Positions 7,038 through 15,184 of a stretch of DNA of 23,429 nt are shown piece by piece (within the stretch, counting starts at the first letter, position 1; every line of letters starts with the position of its first letter). The notes under the pieces are model-generated. The model saw only the letters and a list, made by a program, of their open reading frames with translations. It made no database searches and was not told where the DNA came from. The translations under genes and the position numbers were made by a program. Source of the stretch: Vulcanisaeta sp. UBA163. GTDB taxonomy: Archaea > Thermoproteota > Thermoprotei > Thermoproteales > Thermocladiaceae. Location: the NCBI GenBank assembly GCA_002496475.1, contig DAJV01000095.1, positions 1 through 23,429 of the forward strand, in the 5' to 3' direction.

Positions 7038-8368
7038 TGTGCGGTATTTGGGCTTATCTTGGTCTCAATGCCGGCAGTAACGTGGCTAAATTGACACCTT
7101 GGTTGATACATAGGGGCCAGGAGGGCGTTTCATTCGTGTGCCATGTAAATGGTGAAATCCTAAGGCCCAGTGATGCGTCTGCCGTTAAATCAACACTGTG
7201 CCTTGGGCATGCCAGGTATAGTACGAGTGGGCCATATGGTGTTGAGCTTCAACCTATCGTGCTTGGCAATGACTTTGCCCTGGTATTCAATGGCACAATA
7301 AGTAATTACATTGAATTAATCAAGAGGTTGAGGGATCTTGGTGTCGATTTTAGGACGAATTATGACGCCTTGGTTTTAGCTCATTACATGAGGGAATTAC
7401 TTACTAGGCGGGGTATTGATGGTGGTGTTAATGAGCTTTTCCGCACACTCCGTGGCGGCTACTCCATAATAGCCACTTGGAGGGATTCCTTAATAGTGGT
7501 TAGGGATCCCTGGGGCATTAGGCCTCTTGCCATTGGTAGTGATGGTAATGGCATAGCCATAGCATCAGAAACGGCAGCGCTTGAGGCGTTAAGCATGAAT
7601 TGGCGTGAGGTGGAGCCTGGAAAGGCCCTTGTGCTACGTGGATCTGGTGGGGAGTACTGGATTGAGGGACCCAGGGTTAGGAAAGCCCATTGCGCGCTTG
7701 AGTATATATACTTCCTAAGGCCTGATTCTCATTTTAATGGTATTAGTGTTTATGATGCTAGGCGTAGACTTGGCATGGCGCTGGCCCGTAAGGAGTGGGA
7801 TCACGATATCGACCTTGTGACGCCCGTTCCAGAGACCGCTAGGATTGCGGCGGAGGCCTATGCTGAGGGTATTGGCAAACCAATACATGAGTTAATAATT
7901 AAGAATAGGTATGTTGGCCGTGGCTTCATCAAGCCACCCAGGGAGAGGTCTGTGAATATGTATAACGTGGTTAGGGATTTCGTTAAGGGTAGGTCTGTAG
8001 CCCTTGTTGATGACTCCATCATAAGGGGTGACACCCTTGGGAAGGTTTTGCCCAAGTTCAGGAGGGTGGGAGCCAGGGCTATACATGTTAGGGTTTCCTC
8101 GCCACCGATTAGGTACCCATGCTTTATGGGCATGGACTTCCCAACTAGGCGTGAATTAGTGGCTCACGGCAGGTCAATAGATGAGATCAGGGATTACCTT
8201 GGTGCTGATTCCCTGGTTTACTTAACGGTTAACGAACTTATGGATGCCATAGGAACCACTGAGCTTTGTACTGCATGCTTCACGGGTAATTATCCATTCA
8301 ACATCAACATTGTTGAGACAGAGAAGGCATTCTCTGGGGATAGGGTATGGGAGTCTCAGGCTTTGTAG
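7037..8368 (+). CDS. purF: Amidophosphoribosyltransferase PurF
   Basis: This enzyme catalyses the first committed step: glutamine plus PRPP give phosphoribosylamine. The ATG at 7037 overlaps the purL TGA and puts cysteine at residue 2, which becomes the N-terminal nucleophile once Met is removed. The GTG at 7034 would block this. No propeptide is present, unlike Bacillus PurF. Visible motifs are HRGQE (25-29), GHARYSTSG (57-65), DPWGIRPL (157-164), NRYVGRGFI (290-298) and the PRPP loop VDDSIIRGDT (324-333). Cys219, Cys362, Cys411 and Cys414 sit where Bacillus-type PurF binds a [4Fe-4S] cluster, so an iron-sulfur enzyme is likely. It overlaps the following PurF paralog by 22 nt. Confidence 0.96.
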   Translation: MCGIWAYLGLNAGSNVAKLTPWLIHRGQEGVSFVCHVNGEILRPSDASAVKSTLCLGHARYSTSGPYGVELQPIVLGNDFALVFNGTISNYIELIKRLRDLGVDFRTNYDALVLAHYMRELLTRRGIDGGVNELFRTLRGGYSIIATWRDSLIVVRDPWGIRPLAIGSDGNGIAIASETAALEALSMNWREVEPGKALVLRGSGGEYWIEGPRVRKAHCALEYIYFLRPDSHFNGISVYDARRRLGMALARKEWDHDIDLVTPVPETARIAAEAYAEGIGKPIHELIIKNRYVGRGFIKPPRERSVNMYNVVRDFVKGRSVALVDDSIIRGDTLGKVLPKFRRVGARAIHVRVSSPPIRYPCFMGMDFPTRRELVAHGRSIDEIRDYLGADSLVYLTVNELMDAIGTTELCTACFTGNYPFNINIVETEKAFSGDRVWESQAL

Positions 8369-9579
8369 GTGTGATTTCCTTCCATGATGGGTGGGACGTG
8401 AGTAAGATGCTTAGATATGCGCTACCGGTGCTTAGGCACAGGGGTAATGATACTGCCTGGGCTGCCCTACTAAGCAATGATAATAAATTCGTTATACAGG
8501 AGGTTAAGGAGGACGGCAATATTCCAAGTGGTTGGGCTGGACTCCTGTGCCTATACACTAATAATGCATCAAGGGGCCTTGTTAAGTGCGGTAATACCGA
8601 TATTGCCTATTGTATTGAGGGCATTGTCGTGAAGCCTATGGAATTATGTAGGTTGGTTAATGGTGATGGCGAGGCCCTTGCCTACACGTCCCTAGTGGCC
8701 TTGACCAGCGGTGGTGAGTTAATAGCCTATCGACCCATCACTGGATTGAGGAACCTAGTCCTTGGTGCCTATGGTTTCGACTTAGCCATGATATCCAACG
8801 AGAGTTCCACCATAAATGCGCTGGGTGGTGAAGTAAGGCTCTTTATCGAGCCTGGATCCATAGTAAGGGCCAGTAAGTTAAACCTATCAGTAAGCAAAAT
8901 CGCAGGTAATGCCCGCAGTAAACTATGTGTCATGGAGTTCATATACCTATCAAGACCTGATTCCGAGGTAGATGGGCATCCTGTCTATGAGTTTAGGAGG
9001 GCGTTGGCTAGGAGACTTGCCCTTAGGTTAGCGAAGTGGGTTGATGTGGATGTTGTTATTGGAATGCCCGAGACTGGAATAATTTATGGAATTAAGGCAG
9101 CAGAGACTCTGAGGAAGCCCTTTGAGTATGCTCTTCTTAATATCGAGAGACGTAGATCAGCGCTGAAAGATGACCTATTGGACAAGGTATCCTCCGTACA
9201 CCTAAAGCTCAGTCCAGTAATTAGTGCTATTAGGGGTAGGAGGGTTCTGTTGGTTGATGATTCGTTACTTACGGGGATATCCATTAAGGAGGCATCGCAG
9301 GCGCTTAGGCATAGGGCCGGGGCTAGGGAGGTTCACGTTGCCATAGCCAGCCCAAGGATTATTAGGAGTTGCCCCTACGGTATTGACATGCCTCCAGACA
9401 ATCAACTACTTGCCAATGCCTTCAGTAATTATGCTGATGCCCAGAGAGTTCTTGAGGTTGATTCATTAACGTGGTTAAGCCTTGATGATCTGTATGCCAC
9501 GGCCAATGAGGCGGGTATAGATGGGGATCACCTGTGCACTTATTGCCTCAGGGGTGATAAACATGAACTGGACCTATGA
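8347..9579 (+). CDS. PurF paralog without catalytic cysteine
   Basis: This 410-residue protein aligns with PurF along its length but is probably not a glutamine phosphoribosyltransferase. It starts MGVSGFVGV, with serine where PurF has its nucleophilic cysteine. RYSTSG and the NG(T/N)xSN segment are missing, and HRGQE has become HRGND. The phosphoribosyltransferase half keeps the order of elements, including GMPETG (239-244), but NRYVGR(T/G)FI is replaced by NIERRRSAL and the PRPP loop VDDSIIRGDT has become VDDSLLTGIS (303-312). The four Fe-S cysteines remain at 194, 342, 397 and 400. It overlaps purF by 22 nt and purM by 17 nt, so it is made with purine enzymes. I infer a regulatory, structural or PurF-partner role; a changed catalytic activity is also possible. 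Confidence 0.85.
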   Translation: MGVSGFVGVISFHDGWDVSKMLRYALPVLRHRGNDTAWAALLSNDNKFVIQEVKEDGNIPSGWAGLLCLYTNNASRGLVKCGNTDIAYCIEGIVVKPMELCRLVNGDGEALAYTSLVALTSGGELIAYRPITGLRNLVLGAYGFDLAMISNESSTINALGGEVRLFIEPGSIVRASKLNLSVSKIAGNARSKLCVMEFIYLSRPDSEVDGHPVYEFRRALARRLALRLAKWVDVDVVIGMPETGIIYGIKAAETLRKPFEYALLNIERRRSALKDDLLDKVSSVHLKLSPVISAIRGRRVLLVDDSLLTGISIKEASQALRHRAGAREVHVAIASPRIIRSCPYGIDMPPDNQLLANAFSNYADAQRVLEVDSLTWLSLDDLYATANEAGIDGDHLCTYCLRGDKHELDL

Positions 9580-10564
9580 GAAGGCTGGAATTAACCTAGG
9601 TAAGCATGAGGAAATGCATGCAACTGCCCACGAGGTTATACGTGATACAGCAGGTAGATTAGGGGTTATGCTGATGGAGGGCGGTTTCACGAGGTCAATG
9701 CAGCTTGACAATCATGAAATAACACTGCATACTGATGGTGTTGGTACCAAGTCCATGATTGCGTGGTCCACGGGTAAGTTGGAGGTGCTTGGTTGGGATT
9801 GCGTTATTGGTAATGTTAATGACATAGCCTGTGACGGCTTTATACCAATTGCACTCACTGACTACATAGCCATATCCGACAATGATGTTGATGCCGTACG
9901 CAAGGTCCTCAGTGGCGTTAGGGACGCAGCCCTAGTGGTTAAGGCTGCCCTCTTGGGCGGTGAGACGGCTATAATGCCTGGCCTAGTCAATGGCATTGAT
10001 GTGTCATGCACGGTACTCGGTATTAAGAATACTGGGAAATATGTGGGGGTGAGGACTGGTGATGTAGTTATTGGTATTGAGTCCAGTGGGTTGCACATGA
10101 ATGGGTATACGCTTGCCCGTAAGGTTTTACTGGGTCGGTATGGCCTGGAGGATGAGGTTTGTGGTTATGAGTTGGTTAATTGGCTTCTAAGGCCCACTGC
10201 CTACTATGGGGACTTACTGATTAGGCTCTATGGTGGTGGCTTAATTAAATCAGCTGTTCATGTAACCGGTGGAGGCTTCACCAAGATTAGGAGAGCAATT
10301 GGTGATTTAGGTGTTGAGCTAGAGGTTCCTGAGCCGCCATGCATATTCAAGACAATCAGGGAGGCGGGCAATATCGAGTGGAACGAAATGTATAGGGTGT
10401 TTAATATGGGTGTTGGGCTCATGGTGGTGTCCAGTGAAGATCACGTGGATGACATTACTAGGGTAATTAGGAGTTTTGGCTTTAATTACTGGGTTCTTGG
10501 TAGGGTGATTGAGGGTGGTGGGATTAATATTTTAGTGAGTAATGGTGTTAGGTTACGTATTTAG
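9563..10564 (+). CDS. purM: AIR synthetase PurM
   Basis: This is phosphoribosylformylglycinamidine cyclo-ligase, which closes the imidazole ring of FGAM to AIR with ATP. The 333-residue protein has HTDGVGTK (56-63), NVNDIACDGFIPIALTDY (84-101), LGGETAIMPG (131-140), SSGLHMNGY and HVTGGGFTK, which are the PurM nucleotide- and substrate-binding segments. I chose ATG 9563 over 9521 because GGGGTGAT at 9551-9558 forms a Shine-Dalgarno-like site just upstream, and because the protein then begins with the family's YEKAGI-type N-terminus. It is the last gene of the purL operon. Its 3' end overlaps the convergent purC by 12 nt. Confidence 0.95.
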   Translation: MNWTYEKAGINLGKHEEMHATAHEVIRDTAGRLGVMLMEGGFTRSMQLDNHEITLHTDGVGTKSMIAWSTGKLEVLGWDCVIGNVNDIACDGFIPIALTDYIAISDNDVDAVRKVLSGVRDAALVVKAALLGGETAIMPGLVNGIDVSCTVLGIKNTGKYVGVRTGDVVIGIESSGLHMNGYTLARKVLLGRYGLEDEVCGYELVNWLLRPTAYYGDLLIRLYGGGLIKSAVHVTGGGFTKIRRAIGDLGVELEVPEPPCIFKTIREAGNIEWNEMYRVFNMGVGLMVVSSEDHVDDITRVIRSFGFNYWVLGRVIEGGGINILVSNGVRLRI

Positions 10565-11281
10565 TGGTATACCGAGTAATTTATTCATTTCCTCATAGGA
10601 TTTGACCAAGTCCATGGCTGAAGCACCCCTCCTGAATAATTCCTTATCCAAGTGCCTGCCGTTGATTAATACCCTCATGGTATCACCGCTTAATTCATCC
10701 GCGAGAACCAGGTTATTTGAGCCGTCAGAGCCAAACTCCAGTTTAAAGTCCACGAGTGTCAATCCCCTACTCACCATGTAATTGCCTAAAACCTCATTCA
10801 CCCTCAGCGCAGTGTTTATTATCTCATTTATCTGTCCCCAGTTCGCAAGACCGGCCTCTATTATGTCGTCCATGGTTATTAATGGGTCGTGAAGTTCATC
10901 ACTCTTTAGGTGAAACTCAACGATGGGCTTACTGAATTTCGTCATTGGTTTCATTAGGGGCATCCTCTTTAGGAATGAACCGTAGGCGTAATTCCTGACA
11001 ATAACCTCTATTGGTATCATCCTGAGACCCCTCACCAGGATCTTCCTATCACCATCCCAATCAACTAAGTGATTCCTAATGCCATACCTACCCAGTAATC
11101 CCATGAGGAACACCGTCTGGGCCGCGGCTAGCCTACCCTTACTAGGTGCGTGTTCCTTCCTGGCGCCATCGAATGCAGTGACTTCGTCCTTGAACTCCAT
11201 AACGAGGAATTCATCATTAACCCTGTAAACCCTCTTGGCCTTACCCTCATAGATTAACTCCCCAGTCCAGTTATTCACCAT
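10553..11281 (-). CDS. purC: SAICAR synthetase PurC
   Basis: This enzyme joins aspartate to CAIR with ATP, giving SAICAR. The 242-residue protein has the opening LIYEGKAKRVY (9-19), DEVTAFDGARK (32-42), IPIEVIVRNYAYGS (89-102), DPLI (132-135) and LVDFKLEFG (176-184). The usual ADEISPDT(C/M)R loop reads ADELSGDTMR (194-203), so the conserved proline is a glycine. It is a single-gene transcript, divergent from purD and convergent with purM. A TATA box at 11304-11312 lies about 27 nt before the ATG, so the mRNA is probably leaderless. Confidence 0.95.
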   Translation of the reverse strand: MVNNWTGELIYEGKAKRVYRVNDEFLVMEFKDEVTAFDGARKEHAPSKGRLAAAQTVFLMGLLGRYGIRNHLVDWDGDRKILVRGLRMIPIEVIVRNYAYGSFLKRMPLMKPMTKFSKPIVEFHLKSDELHDPLITMDDIIEAGLANWGQINEIINTALRVNEVLGNYMVSRGLTLVDFKLEFGSDGSNNLVLADELSGDTMRVLINGRHLDKELFRRGASAMDLVKSYEEMNKLLGIPLNT

Positions 11282-11303
11282 ACCCAGTAGTGATTTCTTA
11301 TTG

Positions 11304-11312
11304 TTATTTAAG
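11304..11312 (-). promoter_or_regulatory. TATA box of purC
   Basis: The minus strand reads CTTAAATAA, centred about 27 nt before the purC ATG at 11281. Confidence 0.6.
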
Positions 11313-11367
11313 GTTTACTTAATTAATTAAATAAACATCCTGGATTATATTGGTAATTTCTTCCTGT

Positions 11368-11393
11368 ATTATTTAAATAATTATTTAAATAAT
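11368..11393. repeat. 26-bp perfect palindrome between purC and purD
   Basis: ATTATTTAAATAAT followed by TATTTAAATAAT reads the same on both strands over 26 bp. It contains two copies of TATTTAAATA. It lies in the 184-bp divergent purC/purD region, upstream of both promoters, in very A/T-rich sequence (about 11310-11460). It could be an operator or a pair of TATA-like boxes. Base composition alone makes some palindromes likely here. Confidence 0.7.
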
Positions 11394-11465
11394 ATGTTTA
11401 ATAATTTAATTAAATAATTTAAGGGAAATAATTATTAAGGCTGCAACGCAATTATTTAATCAGTT

Positions 11466-12941
11466 ATGATAAGGAGTAAGGTCCTAATTGTGGGCGATGG
11501 GGCCAGGGAACACGCAATAGCCACAAGGCTTAGTTTGAGCGTCCACGAACCAAGGATAAGCGCGTTGGTTACCCACGAAAATCCAGGAATTAGGAGAATT
11601 GTTGAGAGAAGTGGCGGTGAGTTAGTGAAGTCTGGACTGGACCCAAGGGGCTTGGTTAGTGCCGTTAATAGGGTTAACCCTGACCTAGTGATAATTGGAC
11701 CCGAGGAACCTCAGTTTGCCGGTGTTGCCGACAAGGCCGCTGAACTAGGCGTACCAACCTTTGGGGTCCCTAGGTCTTTAGCCATGATAGAACAGAGCAA
11801 GGCCTTTGCAAGAGCCTTAATGTGGAAATACAGGATACCTGGTAGGATCGCCTTTAGGGCGTTTAGGGATATTAACGAGGCACTCCAGTACATATCCAAC
11901 GCAGGCTCCGTTGCAATAAAACCAGCCAGACAGAGTGGCGGTAAGGGAGTTAGAGTATTTTGGGATAGACTGGCCTACCTTAGGGATGGTATTAATGAGG
12001 CTAAGGTATCCCAGGTGTTCGCTGTATCCAGGGATATGGCCACCTACGATGATATAGACGCGCGTATTGTTGTTGAGGAGGCCGTAACCGGCGTCGAGTA
12101 CACAGTGCAGGTAATAAGTGATGGTAAATCTATTATTGCGCTACCGCCAATTCAGGACAACCCGCATGTATTCGATTATGACGTAGGCCCTGAGTGCGGT
12201 GGAATGGGTGCCATAGTGGGTCCAGGGCCATCACTACCCTTCCTAACCCAGGAGGAATATGAGGAAAGTGTTGAAATAACGAGAAAGTCATTGGAAGCGT
12301 TACAACGTGAGACCGGGGTTAAGTATGTCGGTGTATTGGGTGGTCAATTCATGCTCACCACATACGGACCGACACTCATTGAGTACTACAGTAGGTTCGG
12401 CGACCCTGAGGCCTTGAATGCATTGGCAATGCTCAATGATGATTTACTCGAGATGATGGAGGCGGCGGTGGATGGTAGATTATCGAGTATAAAGTACTCA
12501 TTCAAGAGGAATGCTGTGGCCATTTCAAAGGCCGTGGCACCCATGGGATACCCACACAATAGGGACTTGGCCCGTGGCAGGTCAATAACCATTGATATGG
12601 ATGGAATAAGGAAGTTGGGTTGCGAGGTCTACCTTGGGTCGGTTATTGAGGAGGGTGGCCTTTACAAGACCCTGGGCTCAAGGGCGGTGGAGGTTCTAGC
12701 CGTGGGTAGCACGTATAGGGAAACCTATGAAAAAATCGAGAATTGCATAACCCACATCAAATCACCGGACTGGCAGTTAATACATAGACGGGATATAGGG
12801 AGTAGGGAGTTGATTGAGAAAAGGATTAAAGACGCCGAGCACATCAGGACAGTCTACAGGTGGAGGAGAGACCATGGACTGGGCAGGGTTAGGATTGATT
12901 GGGTACCTGGCGGCGAAATCACAATATATGACTATACGTAG
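11466..12941 (+). CDS. purD: GAR synthetase PurD
   Basis: Phosphoribosylamine-glycine ligase is the second step, adding glycine to the product of PurF with ATP. It is an ATP-grasp enzyme with VGDGAREHA (9-17), IIGPEEPQFAG (75-85), SKAFARAL (111-118), the ATP loop KPARQSGGKGVRV (152-164) and RFGDPE near residue 317. At 491 residues it is about 60 longer than the Escherichia coli enzyme; the extra length appears spread through the middle and the basic C-terminal tail (KSPDWQLIHRRD onward). It is monocistronic, divergent from purC and convergent with purT (27-nt gap). The ATG at 11466 matches the family N-terminus (KVLIVGDGAREHA). Confidence 0.95.
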   Translation: MIRSKVLIVGDGAREHAIATRLSLSVHEPRISALVTHENPGIRRIVERSGGELVKSGLDPRGLVSAVNRVNPDLVIIGPEEPQFAGVADKAAELGVPTFGVPRSLAMIEQSKAFARALMWKYRIPGRIAFRAFRDINEALQYISNAGSVAIKPARQSGGKGVRVFWDRLAYLRDGINEAKVSQVFAVSRDMATYDDIDARIVVEEAVTGVEYTVQVISDGKSIIALPPIQDNPHVFDYDVGPECGGMGAIVGPGPSLPFLTQEEYEESVEITRKSLEALQRETGVKYVGVLGGQFMLTTYGPTLIEYYSRFGDPEALNALAMLNDDLLEMMEAAVDGRLSSIKYSFKRNAVAISKAVAPMGYPHNRDLARGRSITIDMDGIRKLGCEVYLGSVIEEGGLYKTLGSRAVEVLAVGSTYRETYEKIENCITHIKSPDWQLIHRRDIGSRELIEKRIKDAEHIRTVYRWRRDHGLGRVRIDWVPGGEITIYDYT

Positions 12942-12968
12942 GTAATGCCGTGTTACTCAAATAACTAA

Positions 12969-14165
12969 TTACTTAACCTTAATCAGTGATGCTGCCGATC
13001 TAGCCTTCTCCCTGGCCTCCTGTACAGTACTCCCCGTGGCTAGCACAACACCCATCCTCCTGCGCCTATACGTGAAGGGTTTCCCGAATAACCTAACCTG
13101 AACCCCAGGTATCTTCAGCGCCTCCTCAAGCCCCGTAATCCTCGGTGCCCAGGCCTCGGTCCCTGCAAGGATTACGTGAGCCGCCGCCGGCGTTACCAGC
13201 CTGACCTCAGGTGTTGGTAGTCCCAGGGCGCTCCTCACATGCACCTGGAACTCACTTATGTTTGTACTGACCAGTGTGACGAGGCCCGTGTCATGGGGCC
13301 TAGGCGACACCTCACTGAATAATACCCTGCCATCCCTGGTAATTAGTATTTCAACGCCGTATATGCCGAACCCTCCCAACTCATTGACGATCCTAACTGC
13401 ATACCCCTTGGCCTCCTCAATGATATCGTTGCCCATCATGGCTGGATGCCAGGACTCAACATAGTGATAAACACCCTCAGGTCTCTGGTGCTCTATTGGC
13501 GGTATAGTGGCAGTCACTACATTATCACCTAGTGGGTACCTATACGTTAGTACTGTCAATTCCCTGTCAATCTTTACGTATTCCTCAATCACAACTCTCC
13601 TACCGCCACCCCTTGCATGGGCAAGGGCTTCCCTGAATCCTTGTTCGACGTTATTATAATTATCGATAAGTACGTGTCCATGCCCACTGGAGCTCATTTC
13701 CGGTTTCAGTAGGCATGGGAAGCCCAGGTCCTTACATGCCCTCCTCACATCATCAACATCCTCCGCAAAGAAGTACCTAGTGGTTGGTAGTTGGAGTTTC
13801 TCCGCAGCCAATTTCCTCAGCTCAATCCTATTCATGCACACCTTAACGGCCCTAGCATTGGGTATAACCCTGAAACCCTCCTCCTCGAGCTCCACAAGGG
13901 CATCGGTATTTATGGCCTCTATCTCGGTAATCACAACATCAGGCTTTTCCCTAAGTACTAGTGCCTTGATGGCGTTTCCATCGAGCATATTGATTACGTA
14001 CCTCCTATGGGCTACGTGCATTGCTGGGGCCATGTCGTACCTATCCACTGCAATTACCTCGACACCCATGCGCTGGGCCTCAATAGCCACCTCCTTACCC
14101 AACTCGCCACTACCCAACAGCATTATCTTCCTAGAACCCTCAAGAAGTGGTGAACCAATTTCCAT
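12969..14165 (-). CDS. purT: Formate-dependent GAR transformylase PurT
   Basis: This ATP-grasp enzyme makes FGAR from GAR, ATP and free formate, replacing folate-dependent PurN, as expected in archaea with modified folates. The protein is 398 residues. It has MLLGSGELGKEVA (15-27), EIEAI (81-85), EEYVKIDRELTVLTYR, PIEHQRPEGVYHYVESWHPA and EVSPRPHDTGLVTL, all PurT signatures. The ATP loop, normally MSSSGKGQ, reads MSSSGHGHV (157-165), replacing the lysine with histidine. I chose ATG 14165, which overlaps the purQ TGA; TTG 14171 and GTG 14168 are also in frame. It is the last gene of purS-purQ-purT. Confidence 0.95.
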   Translation of the reverse strand: MEIGSPLLEGSRKIMLLGSGELGKEVAIEAQRMGVEVIAVDRYDMAPAMHVAHRRYVINMLDGNAIKALVLREKPDVVITEIEAINTDALVELEEEGFRVIPNARAVKVCMNRIELRKLAAEKLQLPTTRYFFAEDVDDVRRACKDLGFPCLLKPEMSSSGHGHVLIDNYNNVEQGFREALAHARGGGRRVVIEEYVKIDRELTVLTYRYPLGDNVVTATIPPIEHQRPEGVYHYVESWHPAMMGNDIIEEAKGYAVRIVNELGGFGIYGVEILITRDGRVLFSEVSPRPHDTGLVTLVSTNISEFQVHVRSALGLPTPEVRLVTPAAAHVILAGTEAWAPRITGLEEALKIPGVQVRLFGKPFTYRRRRMGVVLATGSTVQEAREKARSAASLIKVK

Positions 14166-14836
14166 CACCAACCACCCCTAAGACTCTCCCTGAGACTAAG
14201 CCAGAGTTTGAACCCACCTGGCATGAACCCCCTTGGAACCAGCACCGACTCTGCTGACCTCTCTGGATGAGGCATGAGTCCAAGGACGTTGCTGCTGTAA
14301 TTCGCGACGCCCGCTATTGAGGCTATTGAGCCGTTTGGGTTCTCCCCGAAGTACGTGAATGCTACCCTGATCTCATCTACATTATCTATGAAGTACCTGC
14401 CCTCACCATGGGCGATTGGCATTGACACAACCTCATTAGACTCATAGAGTCTGGTGAAGGGCGTCCTAGAGTCATTAACCCTAACCCAAATCCACCTGGT
14501 TATGAACCTGGGTGGGTCATTAGGTAATAACGCGCCGGGTAGTAGTCCTGCCTCCACGAGTACCTGGAAACCATTGCAAATACCTAGTACGGGTATGCCG
14601 CCCTCCGCGTCCATAATAATCTCCTTCATCGCCCAGGACCTTGCCGCTATAGCCCCGGCCCTCAACCAATCCCCGTAGCTAAAGCCTCCGGGAATAACCA
14701 CGGCATCGTAAGTGCCGTGCCTATAGTCATCGTACCAAACAAGTTCCGTATCAACCCCAACCACATTCCTAAGCACGTGAACCACGTCGAGATCACCATT
14801 AGTACCCGGAAACCTAATCACGGCAACCCTAGGCAC
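14165..14836 (-). CDS. purQ: FGAM synthase, glutaminase subunit PurQ
   Basis: This class I glutamine amidotransferase releases ammonia for PurL. The protein is 223 residues, the normal size. It has RFPGTNGDLD (8-17), IPGGFSYGDWLRAGAIAA (48-65), the nucleophile elbow GICNGFQ with Cys87, and His190/Glu192 in MPHPER, completing the triad. I chose GTG 14836 because it overlaps the purS stop by 8 nt and begins right at the family N-terminus VPRVAVIRFPG. The longer frame to 14932 would add 32 unlikely residues that lie over purS. GTG 14845 is an alternative. Confidence 0.94.
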   Translation of the reverse strand: MPRVAVIRFPGTNGDLDVVHVLRNVVGVDTELVWYDDYRHGTYDAVVIPGGFSYGDWLRAGAIAARSWAMKEIIMDAEGGIPVLGICNGFQVLVEAGLLPGALLPNDPPRFITRWIWVRVNDSRTPFTRLYESNEVVSMPIAHGEGRYFIDNVDEIRVAFTYFGENPNGSIASIAGVANYSSNVLGLMPHPERSAESVLVPRGFMPGGFKLWLSLRESLRGGW

Positions 14837-15101
14837 CCTCAACACCCAACACCAGCAGTTTATGGACAGTTGGGTTGTAAATGCGAGCTCTCGTGCAAAG
14901 ATCCTTGACATACTTAATGGCTTCGGACTCACTACTGGACTCGACGACGAAACCCAGGTACTTACCGCTAATCACTCTATTAATGCTATTGAAACCGTTG
15001 GCAATAACGAGGTCCCTATGTATGGTTTCACCCTCGGGGTCACGGGAACCCTTGAGGGTGATGATGACGTGAACCAAATACCTGCCCTGTGTCTCACTCA
15101 T
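14829..15101 (-). CDS. purS: FGAM synthase subunit PurS
   Basis: This small dimeric subunit docks PurQ to PurL and helps form the ammonia path. It is 90 residues, close to the usual 80-85. It has the family pattern: an N-terminal strand with a conserved DPEGETI-type segment (GSRDPEGETIHRDL, about 18-31), a central GKYLGFVVES strand and a C-terminal helix with LCTRARIYNPTVHKLLV. It is the first gene of purS-purQ-purT. A TATA box at 15125-15133 lies about 28 nt before the ATG, giving a probably leaderless mRNA separate from purP. Confidence 0.92.
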   Translation of the reverse strand: MSETQGRYLVHVIITLKGSRDPEGETIHRDLVIANGFNSINRVISGKYLGFVVESSSESEAIKYVKDLCTRARIYNPTVHKLLVLGVEGA

Positions 15102-15124
15102 TGATTAATCAAATAATTAAATAT

Positions 15125-15133
15125 TATTTAAAG
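15125..15133 (-). promoter_or_regulatory. TATA box of purS-purQ-purT
   Basis: The minus strand reads CTTTAAATA, centred about 28 nt before the purS ATG at 15101. It lies in an 83-bp A/T-rich gap after purP1. Confidence 0.65.
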
Positions 15134-15184
15134 ATTTCCCTTAATAATTTTCGTTTATTATTTAATAAATTAATTAAACAATAC

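Noticed and set aside
14837..14932. N-terminal extension of PurQ
   Set aside because: The extra 32 residues overlap purS and do not belong to the PurQ fold.
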